A stretch of DNA of 64,000 nucleotides from Gemella cuniculi DSM 15828 (GTDB lineage Bacteria > Bacillota > Bacilli > Staphylococcales > Gemellaceae). The stretch is from positions 32,692-96,691 of the forward strand of contig NZ_KE384431.1 in the NCBI RefSeq assembly GCF_000425665.1, written 5' to 3'. Shown piece by piece: positions 1 through 9,598 of the stretch; position 1 is the first letter of the stretch; the number at the start of each line of letters is the position of its first letter. The notes beneath the pieces are model-generated. The model was not told the DNA's origin. It saw only the letters and a program-made list of their open reading frames with translations, and searched no databases. Position numbers and translations under genes: made by a program.

Positions 1-651
1 GATAAAGATAAAGAAAAACCAGGCAAACCAACGCCACCGAAAGATGGCAATAATAAAGGTAATGTAAAACCAAATATGCCGAAAACACCAAAATCTGACA
101 ATAACAAACAGATGCAATCAGGACTACAAAAACAATTTAAATCAGGAAAAGTAACAGTAACGTTTGAAGAAAAAGTAAATGCGGATGGCTTAAAAGTAAG
201 AAAGGTAGAAGATAGATCATTAATAGAGAGAATAAAAAAACAATTAAATGCTAATACTGTAAGAATATTAGATTTAGGAATGACAAAAGGTGGAAAAGAA
301 GTAAGTATAAATAAAACAAGAACAGTAAGAATAGCACTGGCAAATGGTGAAACTAATGTGGATGTATACCATGTAAAAGAGGATGGAACATTAGAAAAAA
401 TTCCATCAAAAGTAGTAAATGGTGAAGTGGTATTTGAAGTATCACACTTTAGTAAATTTGCGATAGTAAGCAAAAAAGGTAATCAGACAACTGGTAATAT
501 TCATACAGGCAATACAACAAATATAAACAATATAAATGGACAAAAGGTATTACCAAATACAGGGATAAAATCAATTTATACAGCAACAGTTGGAATAGTA
601 GGAATAGCATTTGGATTATTAATAACCTTAATGAGAAAAAGAACAAAATAA
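1..651 (+). CDS. C-terminal part of a sortase-anchored (LPXTG) surface protein, 5' end outside window
   Basis: The frame is open from base 1, so the real start lies upstream; an internal ATG at 76 is not the start. The visible 216 residues begin with a Lys/Pro/Asp-rich low-complexity linker. A folded segment follows, with several short beta-like strands (the part around DVYHVKEDG to VSHFSKFAIV resembles repeats found in large Gram-positive adhesins). Then come a Thr/Asn-rich spacer, LPNTG, a hydrophobic stretch of about 20 residues and the basic tail RKRTK. That is a complete LPXTG cell-wall sorting signal, so sortase A should link the Thr to peptidoglycan. The ligand cannot be judged from the tail. 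A strong terminator follows. Confidence 0.85.
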   Translation, partial: DKDKEKPGKPTPPKDGNNKGNVKPNMPKTPKSDNNKQMQSGLQKQFKSGKVTVTFEEKVNADGLKVRKVEDRSLIERIKKQLNANTVRILDLGMTKGGKEVSINKTRTVRIALANGETNVDVYHVKEDGTLEKIPSKVVNGEVVFEVSHFSKFAIVSKKGNQTTGNIHTGNTTNINNINGQKVLPNTGIKSIYTATVGIVGIAFGLLITLMRKRTK

Positions 652-671
652 CAAAGTAGTTATAAATTCAC

Positions 672-708
672 AAAAACGAGAGCTTTTATTTGCTAGCTCT
701 CGTTTTTT
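672..708 (+). terminator. Intrinsic terminator, probably bidirectional
   Basis: A perfect 7-bp stem CGAGAGC/GCTCTCG (677-683 and 696-702) is flanked by A5 on the left and T6 on the right. It can therefore end both the surface protein gene and the convergent gene at 731. Confidence 0.9.
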
Positions 709-730
709 GTTTTTGTTAGATTAATGAAAT

Positions 731-1183
731 TTATTTTCTTAAACAGAATAAATTTTCTAATTCTTTTATTGCTTCTTCAAAACTAAATACTAATTTTCCA
801 TTTTCTAAAATTCCACCAAGAACATAATGGTTCATTGCGTAGCTAGGAATATCATATTTATTAGCAGATTTTAATCTAATATCAGAGTTGATGGCGATAA
901 TTTTTTTATTTAGTGCAATCGCTAACCCAAGTTCAACCATAACACCACTATCTTCATTAGTAATATCAGCTAAGAATATATCACATTCTTCTACTGCTTT
1001 TGTATCTGCGTTAAATATATCTTGAGGTGTAGGAAGTGTTTGTTTATCTTCATTAAATGGTTGCTCAATAGGATTAAAAATTTCTAAATTATTGCCAAAA
1101 TGTTCTTTTAGTAATTTTCCTTCTTTAAGTCTTTGGGCGATTTCCGCTTCATTAAATAATGCTCCTGCTAAGTAAAGTTTCAT
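731..1183 (-). CDS. Nucleoside 2-deoxyribosyltransferase family protein
   Basis: 150 residues. It begins MKLYLAGALFNEAE, the typical N-terminus of the family that transfers 2-deoxyribose between bases (pfam05014). The central stretch CDIFLADITNEDSGVMVELG carries the conserved Asp and Glu pocket residues. The ATG at 1183 is chosen over an upstream in-frame TTG because GGAGGT (acctcc at 1191-1196 on the plus strand) sits just upstream of the ATG; the TTG overlaps that Shine-Dalgarno. It is a single gene with its own promoter, convergent with the surface protein gene. Substrate preference cannot be read from sequence, and some relatives act on cyclic or modified nucleotides. Confidence 0.8.
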   Translation of the reverse strand: MKLYLAGALFNEAEIAQRLKEGKLLKEHFGNNLEIFNPIEQPFNEDKQTLPTPQDIFNADTKAVEECDIFLADITNEDSGVMVELGLAIALNKKIIAINSDIRLKSANKYDIPSYAMNHYVLGGILENGKLVFSFEEAIKELENLFCLRK

Positions 1184-1212
1184 AAGTAATACCTCCAATA
1201 ATCAATAATTAA

Positions 1213-1241
1213 ATTATAATATTTTTAAAAATAATTTACAA
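1213..1241 (-). promoter_or_regulatory. Sigma-A promoter for the deoxyribosyltransferase gene
   Basis: Reading the minus strand, TTGTAA (1236-1241) is followed after 17 bp by TATAAT (1213-1218), about 30 nt upstream of the start codon. Confidence 0.65.
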
Positions 1242-1292
1242 CTAAATTTATTAATTATTGATATTGATAATAAGTGCATACTAGCTAATTTT

Positions 1293-1320
1293 TTGAATAT
1301 AGCTTATAATAGAATATAAG
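1293..1320 (+). promoter_or_regulatory. Probable promoter for topB
   Basis: TTGAAT (1293-1298), a 16-bp spacer, then TATAAT (1315-1320). This leaves an AT-rich leader of roughly 150 nt with no obvious structure. Confidence 0.55.
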
Positions 1321-1480
1321 AAAACTATTAGTTTGTACTAATTTTTATGAGTAATAATATAGTAAAGTAAAAAAGATATAAAATTTTATTTGATTTTGAA
1401 TAATTTTATTTTACAAAATTATTAAGAGAATAAATTTTTATATTTTTGATGATTAAAAATTAATTTTGTGAGGAATTTTA

Positions 1481-3598
1481 ATGAAAAGTGTAGTACTTTG
1501 TGAGAAACCCTCAGTTGCTCGTGATATTGCGAGAAACTTAGGTGCTAAAAATAATAAAAATGGTTGTCTTGAAGGTGGTAAGTATGTTGTTACTTGGGCA
1601 TTGGGGCATTTAATAACATTACAAACACCAGATAGATATAAAGAATTTAATAATGTTAATTTAGAAAGTTTACCAATGATTCCCAAGTTTATGAAAACTG
1701 AAATTATAAAAAAAACTTTCAAACAATATAAGGTTGTAGAAAATGCACTTAATAGAAAAGATGTTAATGAAGTAATTATTGCGACAGATGCAGGACGAGA
1801 AGGGGAGTTAGTTGCTAGATATATTCTAGAAAAAGCTAATTGTAAAAAAAATATTAAACGCCTTTGGATTTCATCTGTAACAGATAAAGCTATTAAAGAT
1901 GGTTTTAAAAATTTAAAGAATGGTACTGAGTATCTAGGGTTGTATTACTCAGGTGTAGCACGTGCAAATGCCGATTGGTTAGTAGGTATAAATGCTTCAA
2001 GAGCATTAACTTTAAAATATAACGCTTCTTTGAATTGCGGACGTGTTCAAACACCAACGCTACAGATGGTATTTGAAAGGGAAGAAAAGATTAAAAATTT
2101 TAAACCAAAAGACTACTATACTTTTGAGTGTAATATTGGTGGTATAAAATTCAGTTGTGGAGAAAGTGAGTTTAATCTGGAGAAAGCAGATAAATTTGTA
2201 AAAGAAAATCGAAATAGAAATATAAAATTTGATAAAGTTATTACTAAACAAAAGCTATCTACTCCAAAACCCTTGTATAACCTTACAGATATTCAACAAG
2301 TGGCAAGTATGATTTTTGGTCTTTCTCCAAAACAAACTTTAAATATTATGCAAAGTTTATATGAACGTCATAAGATTTTGACATATCCTCGTACGGATAG
2401 CCGTTATTTAACGGATGATATGAAAAATACAATTTTTGATAGACTTAGAGCAATAGGTGGAGAATACAAAGAGACCATCTCAGGAATTTTGAATAACAAG
2501 ACTTTAAATACTAAGAGAATTATAAACAATTCCAAAGTAAGCGATCACCATGCTATTATTCCAACAGAACAAAAACCTAATTATATGTCACTATCTGATA
2601 TGGAGTTAAAAATTTATAATTTAGTAGTTAAGAGATTTTTGGAAAATCTTTTACCCGAACATAAGTATGAAGAAACGACCTATAGTTTTAATTTAAATGG
2701 TAAAGTTTTTTCTGCTAAAGGTACAAGAGTTATTCAGTTGGGATACAAGAGTTTAAGTATGGATGAAGTGGAAGATAAAAAAATTAATTTTAGCGATAAT
2801 GAACAAAGTTTAGATTCTCTGAGTTATAATAAAAAACAAACTACACCTCCAAGTTATTATACAGAAGGAAGTTTGATTTATGCAATGGAAAATCCATTTG
2901 AATTCGTCGATGATGCAAATGAAAGAAAAATTTTAAAAGAAACTAATGGAATAGGAACGGTTGCAACAAGAGCAGATATATTGGAGAAGTTGTTTACTAA
3001 TGATTATTTGGTTCTTGATAATGGAAAAATAAAAACTACGAATAAAGCAAAACAATTGTTAAATCTAGTTCCTAAAAATTTAAAAAGTCCATCTTTGACA
3101 GCAACCTGGGAAAAACAATTAGATAATATTGCAAAAAATAGATTATCAAAAGATAAGTTTTTGAAAGATATTAAGGAATATACTAGAAAATGTATTGAAG
3201 AAATAAAACGTAGTGAAGATAAATTTAAACATGATAACATAAGTGGTAAAAAGTGTGAAGTATGTAGTAGTTTTATGTTAGAAGTTGATAAAAAAGGAAC
3301 TAAGATGTTGAAATGTTCAAATCCTAGTTGTAAAAATAGAAAGGTAATTAGCCGATTAACAAATCTTCGTTGTGATAATTGTCATAAAAAAATGACACTT
3401 TTTGGAAATGGAGAAAATGCAACTTATAGATGTAGTTGTGGTAATTCACTAAAACAAAAAGAAGTGGATAAGAGAATAAAAAACAATAAGAAAGATAAAG
3501 CTAGCAAAATGGATATGAGAAAGTATATGAAACAGGAGAGTTTAGAGAATAATGCTCTAAAGGATAAACTAGCTGGATTGAAATTAGATTTAAAATAA
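1481..3598 (+). CDS. topB: DNA topoisomerase III (type IA)
   Basis: 705 residues. The N-terminal Toprim domain has CEKPS at 7-11 (catalytic Glu8) and TDAGREGE at 102-109. The active-site tyrosine is Tyr302 in TYPRTDSRYL. The enzyme cuts and passes single strands to relax or decatenate DNA. The C-terminus has two zinc-ribbon-like Cys4 clusters, CEVC...CSNPSC and CDNC...CSC, which TopB from Bacillus-type hosts often carries, then a basic tail. GAGG lies upstream of the ATG. It is monocistronic, between two AT-rich gaps. Confidence 0.95.
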   Translation: MKSVVLCEKPSVARDIARNLGAKNNKNGCLEGGKYVVTWALGHLITLQTPDRYKEFNNVNLESLPMIPKFMKTEIIKKTFKQYKVVENALNRKDVNEVIIATDAGREGELVARYILEKANCKKNIKRLWISSVTDKAIKDGFKNLKNGTEYLGLYYSGVARANADWLVGINASRALTLKYNASLNCGRVQTPTLQMVFEREEKIKNFKPKDYYTFECNIGGIKFSCGESEFNLEKADKFVKENRNRNIKFDKVITKQKLSTPKPLYNLTDIQQVASMIFGLSPKQTLNIMQSLYERHKILTYPRTDSRYLTDDMKNTIFDRLRAIGGEYKETISGILNNKTLNTKRIINNSKVSDHHAIIPTEQKPNYMSLSDMELKIYNLVVKRFLENLLPEHKYEETTYSFNLNGKVFSAKGTRVIQLGYKSLSMDEVEDKKINFSDNEQSLDSLSYNKKQTTPPSYYTEGSLIYAMENPFEFVDDANERKILKETNGIGTVATRADILEKLFTNDYLVLDNGKIKTTNKAKQLLNLVPKNLKSPSLTATWEKQLDNIAKNRLSKDKFLKDIKEYTRKCIEEIKRSEDKFKHDNISGKKCEVCSSFMLEVDKKGTKMLKCSNPSCKNRKVISRLTNLRCDNCHKKMTLFGNGENATYRCSCGNSLKQKEVDKRIKNNKKDKASKMDMRKYMKQESLENNALKDKLAGLKLDLK

Positions 3599-3625
3599 AT
3601 AATTAGAAAAATAAAGATGTAAATA

Positions 3626-3683
3626 AGATGATTTTAAAGGTTAGTTATCTAAATTGATTTTTGAAATCATCTAATTATTTTTG
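3626..3683 (+). terminator. Possible intrinsic terminator after topB
   Basis: AGATGATTT (3626-3634) pairs with AAATCATCT (3664-3672). The loop is long (29 nt), and a T-rich run ending near 3683 follows. The large loop keeps confidence modest. Confidence 0.45.
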
Positions 3684-3732
3684 TTCTTTCTTTTGTTTTT
3701 CAAATGTAAAACTAGAGTTTAAGCCTAGTATA

Positions 3733-3741
3733 TGCTATAAT
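3733..3741 (+). promoter_or_regulatory. Extended -10 promoter for cmk
   Basis: TG-C-TATAAT at 3733-3741, with no good -35; the extended -10 can compensate. It lies 30 nt before the start codon. Confidence 0.6.
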
Positions 3742-3770
3742 ATAGAGTGAAAATTTAGTGTGAGAGGTAA

Positions 3771-4457
3771 ATGATGAAGTATATATCAGTAGCCGTAGAT
3801 GGTCCAGCTGGTTCTGGAAAAAGTACAATAACAAAAATGGTAGCAGAAAAGTTAGGATATAATTATGTTGACACAGGTGCAATGTATAGAGCATTAACAT
3901 ATAATTTTTTAAATAATAATCTTAAAGAACTTGATGAAAAAAAAATAACTACATTATTAGAAAGTGTTGATTTTGAAGTAAAGTTCGATAATAAACGTCA
4001 ATATGTTTTTGTGAATAAGGAAGACGTAAGCGATAAGATTCGTACTGCACAAGTTTCTAAATACACATCTTTATTTGCAAAATCACCTGCTGTTCGAGAG
4101 TTTTTGATAGATACTCAAAGAAATTTGGCAAATAGCAATAATATTATTATGGATGGACGTGATATTGCTTCAGTTGTACTGCCTAATGCAGATGTAAAAA
4201 TATTTTTAACAGCTTCAGTAGAAGAAAGAGCTAGAAGACGTGTTTTAGATTTTGAAAAGCAAGGTTTAGTTAATATAGATTTTGAAAAAGTAAAAGAAGA
4301 TATCAAAGCACGTGATTGGCAAGATGAAAATAGAGACATAGCACCATTAGTAAAAGTTGAATCAGCAGTTTTAATTGATACAACTAATTTAACTATAGAT
4401 GAAGTTGTAAATAATATGACAAATATAATAAAAAGAGTTCAATTAGAAAGTAATTAG
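3771..4457 (+). CDS. cmk: Cytidylate kinase
   Basis: 228 residues, the usual length. Walker A is DGPAGSGKST at 9-18. The CMP-binding signature VDTGAMYRA and the motif DGRDIASVVLPNA are both present. It phosphorylates CMP/dCMP to the diphosphate with ATP in the cytosol. GAGAGG precedes two adjacent ATGs and either could start the protein. In Bacillus cmk is followed by a plsC-like gene and rpsA; here plsC follows, but no ribosomal S1 gene. Confidence 0.95.
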   Translation: MMKYISVAVDGPAGSGKSTITKMVAEKLGYNYVDTGAMYRALTYNFLNNNLKELDEKKITTLLESVDFEVKFDNKRQYVFVNKEDVSDKIRTAQVSKYTSLFAKSPAVREFLIDTQRNLANSNNIIMDGRDIASVVLPNADVKIFLTASVEERARRRVLDFEKQGLVNIDFEKVKEDIKARDWQDENRDIAPLVKVESAVLIDTTNLTIDEVVNNMTNIIKRVQLESN

Positions 4458-4536
4458 CTCATTATGTTTAATTTTTATGCAGAGGAAAGTTGATTTGCAT
4501 TAAATTGGTATTAAGAAAATAAATTAGGAGTGTAAG

Positions 4537-5124
4537 ATGTATAATTTTGTAAAGATATTGTTGTCATTATTTTATAAAATATTTTTTAGAGTGACAATAG
4601 TAAATGGAGAAAAAATAGAGAATGCTAAAGGTGTTGTTATTTCTGGTAATCATTTGAGTAACCATGATCCACTTTTATTCCCAGCACTTTTTAAAAAGAA
4701 AATTCGTTTTATTGCTAAGGAAGAGTTATTTAATATATTTTTTGTAAAGCAAGCATTAGAATCGACTGGAGCAATTCCAATTAAAAGAGGAACATTTGAT
4801 AGAACAGCAATAAATAAAAGTATAAAATTATTGAAAGATGGTGAGGTAGTAGGGATTTTTCCAGAAGGTACTCGCTCTCATTCAAAAGAGTTGGATTTGG
4901 GACAGTCGCATAATGGTGCATCATTTATAGCAACAAGAGCTAAAACAAAAATTATTCCTTTTGCGATTATTCCGAGTAAAAATTTCAGATTATTTTCTAG
5001 TATAAAAATTGTTGTTGGTGACGAAATAGATGCGACTTCTCTTAAAGAACAAGGGAAAACGCATGATGAAATAACAGAGATTTTAATGAACGCTATTTCA
5101 GATTTAATAAAAAAGGAGAGATAG
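4537..5124 (+). CDS. plsC: 1-acyl-sn-glycerol-3-phosphate acyltransferase
   Basis: 195 residues. Acyltransferase block I is NHLSNHDP (the HX4D catalytic pair), followed by a PIKRGTFDR block and FPEGTRS, which binds the glycerol phosphate. It adds the second acyl chain to lysophosphatidate, making phosphatidate at the membrane. A hydrophobic N-terminal stretch fits membrane association. AGGAG precedes the ATG. The next gene starts 1 nt after the stop with its ribosome site inside plsC, so the two are translationally linked. Confidence 0.92.
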   Translation: MYNFVKILLSLFYKIFFRVTIVNGEKIENAKGVVISGNHLSNHDPLLFPALFKKKIRFIAKEELFNIFFVKQALESTGAIPIKRGTFDRTAINKSIKLLKDGEVVGIFPEGTRSHSKELDLGQSHNGASFIATRAKTKIIPFAIIPSKNFRLFSSIKIVVGDEIDATSLKEQGKTHDEITEILMNAISDLIKKER

Positions 5125-5125
5125 T

Positions 5126-5560
5126 ATGTACGAAAAAACGATAAAATTTAAATTGGAAAAAAAATTTTTTAATACAGCAGGTTATTTGGACAATAAATAT
5201 ATTTATGATTGGCTTAATCTATCTAAAAAATATTTTTTGAATAGTTTGGGAATAGATATTGATACTTTGATTGATTACAATTTGTACTATGCAGATGTTG
5301 ATGTAAAATATTCTATAAAAAATAATATTAGATTTGAAAGTCAAGATATATTTATTAAAACATGGATAGAAAAACATAATGGTATAAAAACAGTTTTTTC
5401 TTATGAGTTTTATGTAGATGGAGTGATAATTGCTTTAGCAAGTACATCACATAATATACTTGGTACAAAAAGTGATAGAGCAGTCCGTGTTGATAGAAAT
5501 CTTCCAAAATGGGATCAGATTTTAAAAGATGTTGTTGATAATGAATATAAAGATAAATAA
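5126..5560 (+). CDS. Hotdog-fold acyl-CoA/acyl-ACP thioesterase-like protein (YbgC-type)
   Basis: 144 residues. The layout is that of 4-hydroxybenzoyl-CoA/YbgC thioesterases: an N-terminal strand, a TAGYLDNKYIYDWL segment where the family has its D-x-x-G-x-v-xN-x-x-Y motif, a long helix, then strands ending in a 'VDGVIIALAS' hairpin. The usual catalytic Asp is not clearly present: the family's D-x-x-G is NTAG here, although other Asp residues lie nearby. Overlap-level coupling with plsC suggests a role in acyl chain turnover or supply. The substrate is unknown. Confidence 0.6.
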   Translation: MYEKTIKFKLEKKFFNTAGYLDNKYIYDWLNLSKKYFLNSLGIDIDTLIDYNLYYADVDVKYSIKNNIRFESQDIFIKTWIEKHNGIKTVFSYEFYVDGVIIALASTSHNILGTKSDRAVRVDRNLPKWDQILKDVVDNEYKDK

Positions 5561-5585
5561 TAATTAATGTAAAATTATAAAATAA

Positions 5586-5637
5586 TCCAGTGAAATTCGC
5601 ATTAACAAGTGTTAGTTTTTCTGGAATTTATTTTTTA
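5586..5637 (+). terminator. Probable terminator after the plsC-thioesterase pair
   Basis: TCCAG (5586-5590) pairs with CTGGA (5621-5625), continued inward by GAAA/TTTT after one mismatch. The T-rich run ATTTATTTTTT follows. Confidence 0.5.
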
Positions 5638-5723
5638 TAAGTAACAAATTCAAATTTAAGAATGTCTTAAAAAAATTTAGAGATTGTTATAAAAAATAAG
5701 TGTAATGGTAACTGCATATTTTA

Positions 5724-5752
5724 TTGATAAAATCTTGATTTTATTATATACT
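5724..5752 (+). promoter_or_regulatory. Sigma-A promoter for the cysteine desulfurase-thiI group
   Basis: TTGATA (5724-5729), exactly 17 bp, TATACT (5747-5752). The resulting leader of about 110 nt contains the inverted repeat GTAAAAT/ATTTTAC near 5799-5818. Confidence 0.7.
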
Positions 5753-5870
5753 TTATAGTGGTTTATAGTGATTGTGGAAAAAATAAGTGATATTTTTTGT
5801 AAAATATTATAATTTTACATTGGGAATGACTTAGCTCCACTTTCAATAAAAAGCGAGAAAGGTAGAAGCG

Positions 5871-7022
5871 ATGATATATTTAGATAATTGTGCAACTACA
5901 AAACCTTATAAGGAAGTTTTAAAAACTTTTGTTGAGGTTAATAATACTTATTATGGAAATCCAGCTAGTATAAATAAATATGGAAAAACTGCTAGTAAAC
6001 TTTTGGAAGCGGCACGTACTCAAGTTGGTGACATATTAGGTGTTGATAAAGATACTTTATTCTTTACTTCGTGTGCAACGGAAAGTAATAATATAGCAAT
6101 TTTGGGGAGTACTCAACATAAAAAAGATTTTGGTAATAGGGTTATAGTTTCAAAAATTGAGCATCCATCTGTTTTAGAAACTTTTAGGGAATTAGAAAGA
6201 CGTGGTTTTATTTTAGACTATGTTAATGTAGATGAGAATGGCTTTATAGATTTAGATCACTTTAAGTCTTTGCTGACAAAGGAAACTATTTTAGTTAGCG
6301 TAATGCATGTTAACAATATTTTTGGTGCTGTGCAGCCGCTTGATAAAATAATAGAAATTTTAAAAGATTATCCAAAGGTTCATTTTCATGTGGATGGTGT
6401 TCAAGGAGTGTTGAAAGAGAAAATAGATTTGACTAAAGTTGATAGTTATGCAATATCGGCACATAAATTTCATGGTTTAAAAGGTGTAGGCTTACTTTAT
6501 TTAAGATCAAGACGAAATGTACATAATATTACTTTTGGTGGTGGTCAAGAAAATTCATTGCGAAGTGGAACGGTCAATGTTGCAGGAGCTGTCAGTTTAG
6601 CTAAGGCGTTAAGATTGTCTTATGAAAATGTAGAAAGTGTAAAAATTCTTCATAAAAAGTATAAACAAAAAATTATAAATGAATTAGGTAATTTGGAGTA
6701 CGTCGTTATTAATTCTCCTCTAGAAGATAATTTTAGCCATTCAATAATTAATATTAGCCTACCAAAAATAAAAGGTGAAGCAATAGTTAATGCACTTAAT
6801 GAACGTGAAATTATGATTTCTACAACGAGTGCTTGCTCATCAAAAACATTTCACTTAAATGAAGCATTATATGCAAGAGGTTTATCAAAAGAAAATATCG
6901 AAGGAAGTATTCGAGTTAGTTTTTCTTATGAAACTAGAGAAGATGAAGTTGATAAATTTATAGAAGTATTTAAAGATGAGTACAATAAAAAATTTAAAGA
7001 GGTAATAGAAAGTGGAATATAG
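5871..7022 (+). CDS. Cysteine desulfurase, partner of ThiI (NifZ/IscS-type)
   Basis: 383 residues, class V aminotransferase fold. The PLP lysine is K199 in SAHKFHG, and the persulfide Cys is C322 in TSACSSK on the mobile loop. It removes sulfur from cysteine as an enzyme persulfide. The next gene, thiI, overlaps its 3' end by 11 nt; this desulfurase-ThiI pairing is known in Bacillus (NifZ-ThiI), where it makes 4-thiouridine in tRNA. Fe-S cluster supply would then depend on a separate SufS elsewhere. The start is the ATG preceded by GAAAGG. Confidence 0.9.
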   Translation: MIYLDNCATTKPYKEVLKTFVEVNNTYYGNPASINKYGKTASKLLEAARTQVGDILGVDKDTLFFTSCATESNNIAILGSTQHKKDFGNRVIVSKIEHPSVLETFRELERRGFILDYVNVDENGFIDLDHFKSLLTKETILVSVMHVNNIFGAVQPLDKIIEILKDYPKVHFHVDGVQGVLKEKIDLTKVDSYAISAHKFHGLKGVGLLYLRSRRNVHNITFGGGQENSLRSGTVNVAGAVSLAKALRLSYENVESVKILHKKYKQKIINELGNLEYVVINSPLEDNFSHSIINISLPKIKGEAIVNALNEREIMISTTSACSSKTFHLNEALYARGLSKENIEGSIRVSFSYETREDEVDKFIEVFKDEYNKKFKEVIESGI

Positions 7023-8253
7023 TCATATAATAGTTAGATATGGAGAACTTACTCTAAAATCAGGAAATAGAAATGAATTTTTAAAAAAACTTACTAAAAA
7101 TATTCGATATAATCTTCAAGGATTAAGAGGATTTCATGTTCAAACAAAAAGGGATAGAATGTATATTCATCTAGATAGTAATGAACACGTAGAACAAATT
7201 ATAGAGAAATTAAAAAAGGTTCCTGGTATTCATAATTTTTCACCTGTTTTGCGTGCATCACTGGATGTAGAAGAAGCGAAGAAAGTTATTGATAATTTGT
7301 TAGAAACAAAAAAAGATACAAGTTATACTTTTAAAATACAAACTAAACGACCTAATAAAAATTTTGCTCATAATACTAATGAACTTAATAATATTTTTGG
7401 AAGTCATGTATTAGTAAATTATAAAAATTTAAAAGTTGATGTAAAAAATCCAGATTTTGTTATTAATGTTGAGGTGAGAAGTGAGGGAATATTTATCTTT
7501 ACAGATTTTATAAAGGGTATAGGAGGTTTCCCAGTTAATACTTCGTCAAAAGCATTGCTTCTTTTATCTGGAGGAATCGATTCACCTGTGGCAGCACATA
7601 CACTACAGGTTAAAGGTGTAGAAGTAGAGATGATTCATTTTCAATCACCACCATTTACTTCGGAAGAAGCACTACAAAAAATATTTGATTTAACAAAAAA
7701 ATTGAGTGAAGTAGTAGGTAAAATTAAACTTCATGTGGTAAACTTTACGAAACTGCAAACAGAAATTGTTAAAAGAATACCATCTAACTATACTATGACT
7801 TCAACAAGAAGATTTATGTTACGTATAGCAGAGGATGTTGCTAAAAAAGAAGGATGTCTCGCTATTGCAACAGGGGAATCTTTAGGTCAAGTAGCTAGCC
7901 AAACTTTAGAATCAATGAATTGTATTAATAATGTAACTAATATGCCAGTTTTACGTCCGTTGTTAACAATGGATAAGGTTGATATAATAAAAATTGCAAA
8001 AGAGATAGATACATTAGAAATTTCTAATCTTCCATTTGAAGATTGTTGTACAATTTTTACTCCAAAGGCACCAAAAACTAAACCAAGATTAGAAAAAATA
8101 TCTGCATATGAAGCACGTGATGATTATTCTGAGCTTATGGAAGAAACATTGGCAAGTGTTAAAACGTATCTATTTGATAAAAATGGTAGAGTTATAACTC
8201 AAGATATGAAAGAAGAAAAGATAATAAAAGAAGATTTTTCAGACTTATTATAA
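7012..8253 (+). CDS. thiI: tRNA 4-thiouridine synthetase ThiI
   Basis: 413 residues. An N-terminal ferredoxin-like/THUMP region (to about residue 170) is followed by the PP-loop ATPase motif SGGIDSP at 186-192. There is no C-terminal rhodanese domain, as is usual in Firmicutes, so sulfur must come directly from the overlapping upstream desulfurase. The start is GTG at 7012, inside the desulfurase stop region, preceded by AGAGGT. It adenylates and thiolates U8 of tRNA. Confidence 0.93.
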   Translation: MEYSHIIVRYGELTLKSGNRNEFLKKLTKNIRYNLQGLRGFHVQTKRDRMYIHLDSNEHVEQIIEKLKKVPGIHNFSPVLRASLDVEEAKKVIDNLLETKKDTSYTFKIQTKRPNKNFAHNTNELNNIFGSHVLVNYKNLKVDVKNPDFVINVEVRSEGIFIFTDFIKGIGGFPVNTSSKALLLLSGGIDSPVAAHTLQVKGVEVEMIHFQSPPFTSEEALQKIFDLTKKLSEVVGKIKLHVVNFTKLQTEIVKRIPSNYTMTSTRRFMLRIAEDVAKKEGCLAIATGESLGQVASQTLESMNCINNVTNMPVLRPLLTMDKVDIIKIAKEIDTLEISNLPFEDCCTIFTPKAPKTKPRLEKISAYEARDDYSELMEETLASVKTYLFDKNGRVITQDMKEEKIIKEDFSDLL

Positions 8254-8274
8254 TTGGAGAAAGTGAGATAATTA

Positions 8275-9582
8275 ATGAATAATAAAATAATTGTAATCGG
8301 GGCAGGGTTAGCTGGTAGTGAAGCGGCATGGCAATTAGCAAAACGTGGAGTAAGGGTTGATTTATATGAGATGCGTCCTAAAAAAATGACACCAGCACAT
8401 AAAACTCAAAATTTTGCTGAGTTAGTATGTTCAAATTCGCTAAGAGCGAATAATATTACTAATGCTGTAGGATTATTAAAAGAAGAAATGAGAATGTTAG
8501 ATTCTTTAATTATAAAATGTGCAGATGCAACACAAGTTCCTGCTGGAGGTGCATTGGCAGTAGATAGGGATAAGTTTTCTGAAATGATAACTGATAATAT
8601 AAAAAATCACCCAAACATTAATGTAATTGAAGAGGAATTAAAAGAAATTCCAAAAGGAGAAATTCCTGTAATAGTGGCAACAGGGCCTTTAACATCTGAT
8701 GCACTAAGTGAAGATATTAAAAAATATACAAATCAAGATGGACTTTACTTTTATGATGCAGCTGCACCAATTATTGAAAAAGATTCTATTGATATGAATA
8801 AAGTATATTTAAAATCAAGATATGATAAAGGTGAAGCAGCCTACTTGAATTGTCCGATGACAAAAGAAGAATTTGAAAATTTTTACAATGCATTAATAAC
8901 AGCCGAAGCTGCTCCTTTGAAAGATTTTGAAAAAGAAATTTATTTTGAAGGATGTATGCCATTTGAAGAAATGGCAAAACGTGGAGAAAAAACTTTATTA
9001 TTTGGACCTATGAAACCAGTTGGTTTAGAAGATCCTAAAACGGATAAAAGACCTTTTGCAGTTGTTCAACTTCGTCAAGACAACAGTGAAGGTACGCTGT
9101 ACAATATAGTAGGATTCCAGACACATTTAAAATGGGGTGAACAAAAACGAATTATAAATATGATACCTGGTTTAGAAAATGCTAATATAGTACGTTATGG
9201 AGTAATGCATAGAAATACATATTTGAACTCTCCACAGCTGTTAGAAAAAACATATCGTTTAAAGGAAGAAAAAAATATTTATTTTGCAGGACAAATGACA
9301 GGTGTAGAAGGTTATGTAGAGAGTGCAGCTTCTGGTATAGTTGCAGCTTTAAATGCTTTGTATAATAAAGAAGATAAGGAAGTAATATTTCCAACTGAGA
9401 CTATGATAGGAGCAATGGCTAATTATATAGTTGATAATACGAATAAAAACTTCCAACCTATGAATGCTAATTTTGGAATTATAAAATCATTAGAGGAAAG
9501 AATCAAAGATAAAAAAGAAAAATATGAAAGATATGCCAAAAGATCGCTAGAAATTTTAGAAAATTTCAAAATTGTTAAATAA
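8275..9582 (+). CDS. trmFO: Methylenetetrahydrofolate-tRNA-(uracil-5-)-methyltransferase TrmFO
   Basis: 435 residues. The FAD-binding Rossmann motif [14 protein letters not shown] is at the N-terminus, and the conserved segment [11 protein letters not shown] follows. Near the C-terminus, [16 protein letters not shown] is the second flavin contact characteristic of GidA/TrmFO proteins. It makes ribothymidine at position 54 of tRNA using methylene-THF. GGAG lies upstream of the ATG. It follows thiI by 21 nt, so two tRNA U-modification genes are probably co-transcribed. In Bacillus trmFO precedes codY with the clpQY genes between; here it precedes codY directly. Confidence 0.95.
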   Translation: MNNKIIVIGAGLAGSEAAWQLAKRGVRVDLYEMRPKKMTPAHKTQNFAELVCSNSLRANNITNAVGLLKEEMRMLDSLIIKCADATQVPAGGALAVDRDKFSEMITDNIKNHPNINVIEEELKEIPKGEIPVIVATGPLTSDALSEDIKKYTNQDGLYFYDAAAPIIEKDSIDMNKVYLKSRYDKGEAAYLNCPMTKEEFENFYNALITAEAAPLKDFEKEIYFEGCMPFEEMAKRGEKTLLFGPMKPVGLEDPKTDKRPFAVVQLRQDNSEGTLYNIVGFQTHLKWGEQKRIINMIPGLENANIVRYGVMHRNTYLNSPQLLEKTYRLKEEKNIYFAGQMTGVEGYVESAASGIVAALNALYNKEDKEVIFPTETMIGAMANYIVDNTNKNFQPMNANFGIIKSLEERIKDKKEKYERYAKRSLEILENFKIVK

Positions 9583-9598
9583 AATTTTTTAAAAAGTC

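Noticed and set aside
5753-5870. T-box or other riboswitch before the cysteine desulfurase gene
   Set aside because: No T-box AGGGTGG motif and no recognisable riboswitch core; only a small inverted repeat.
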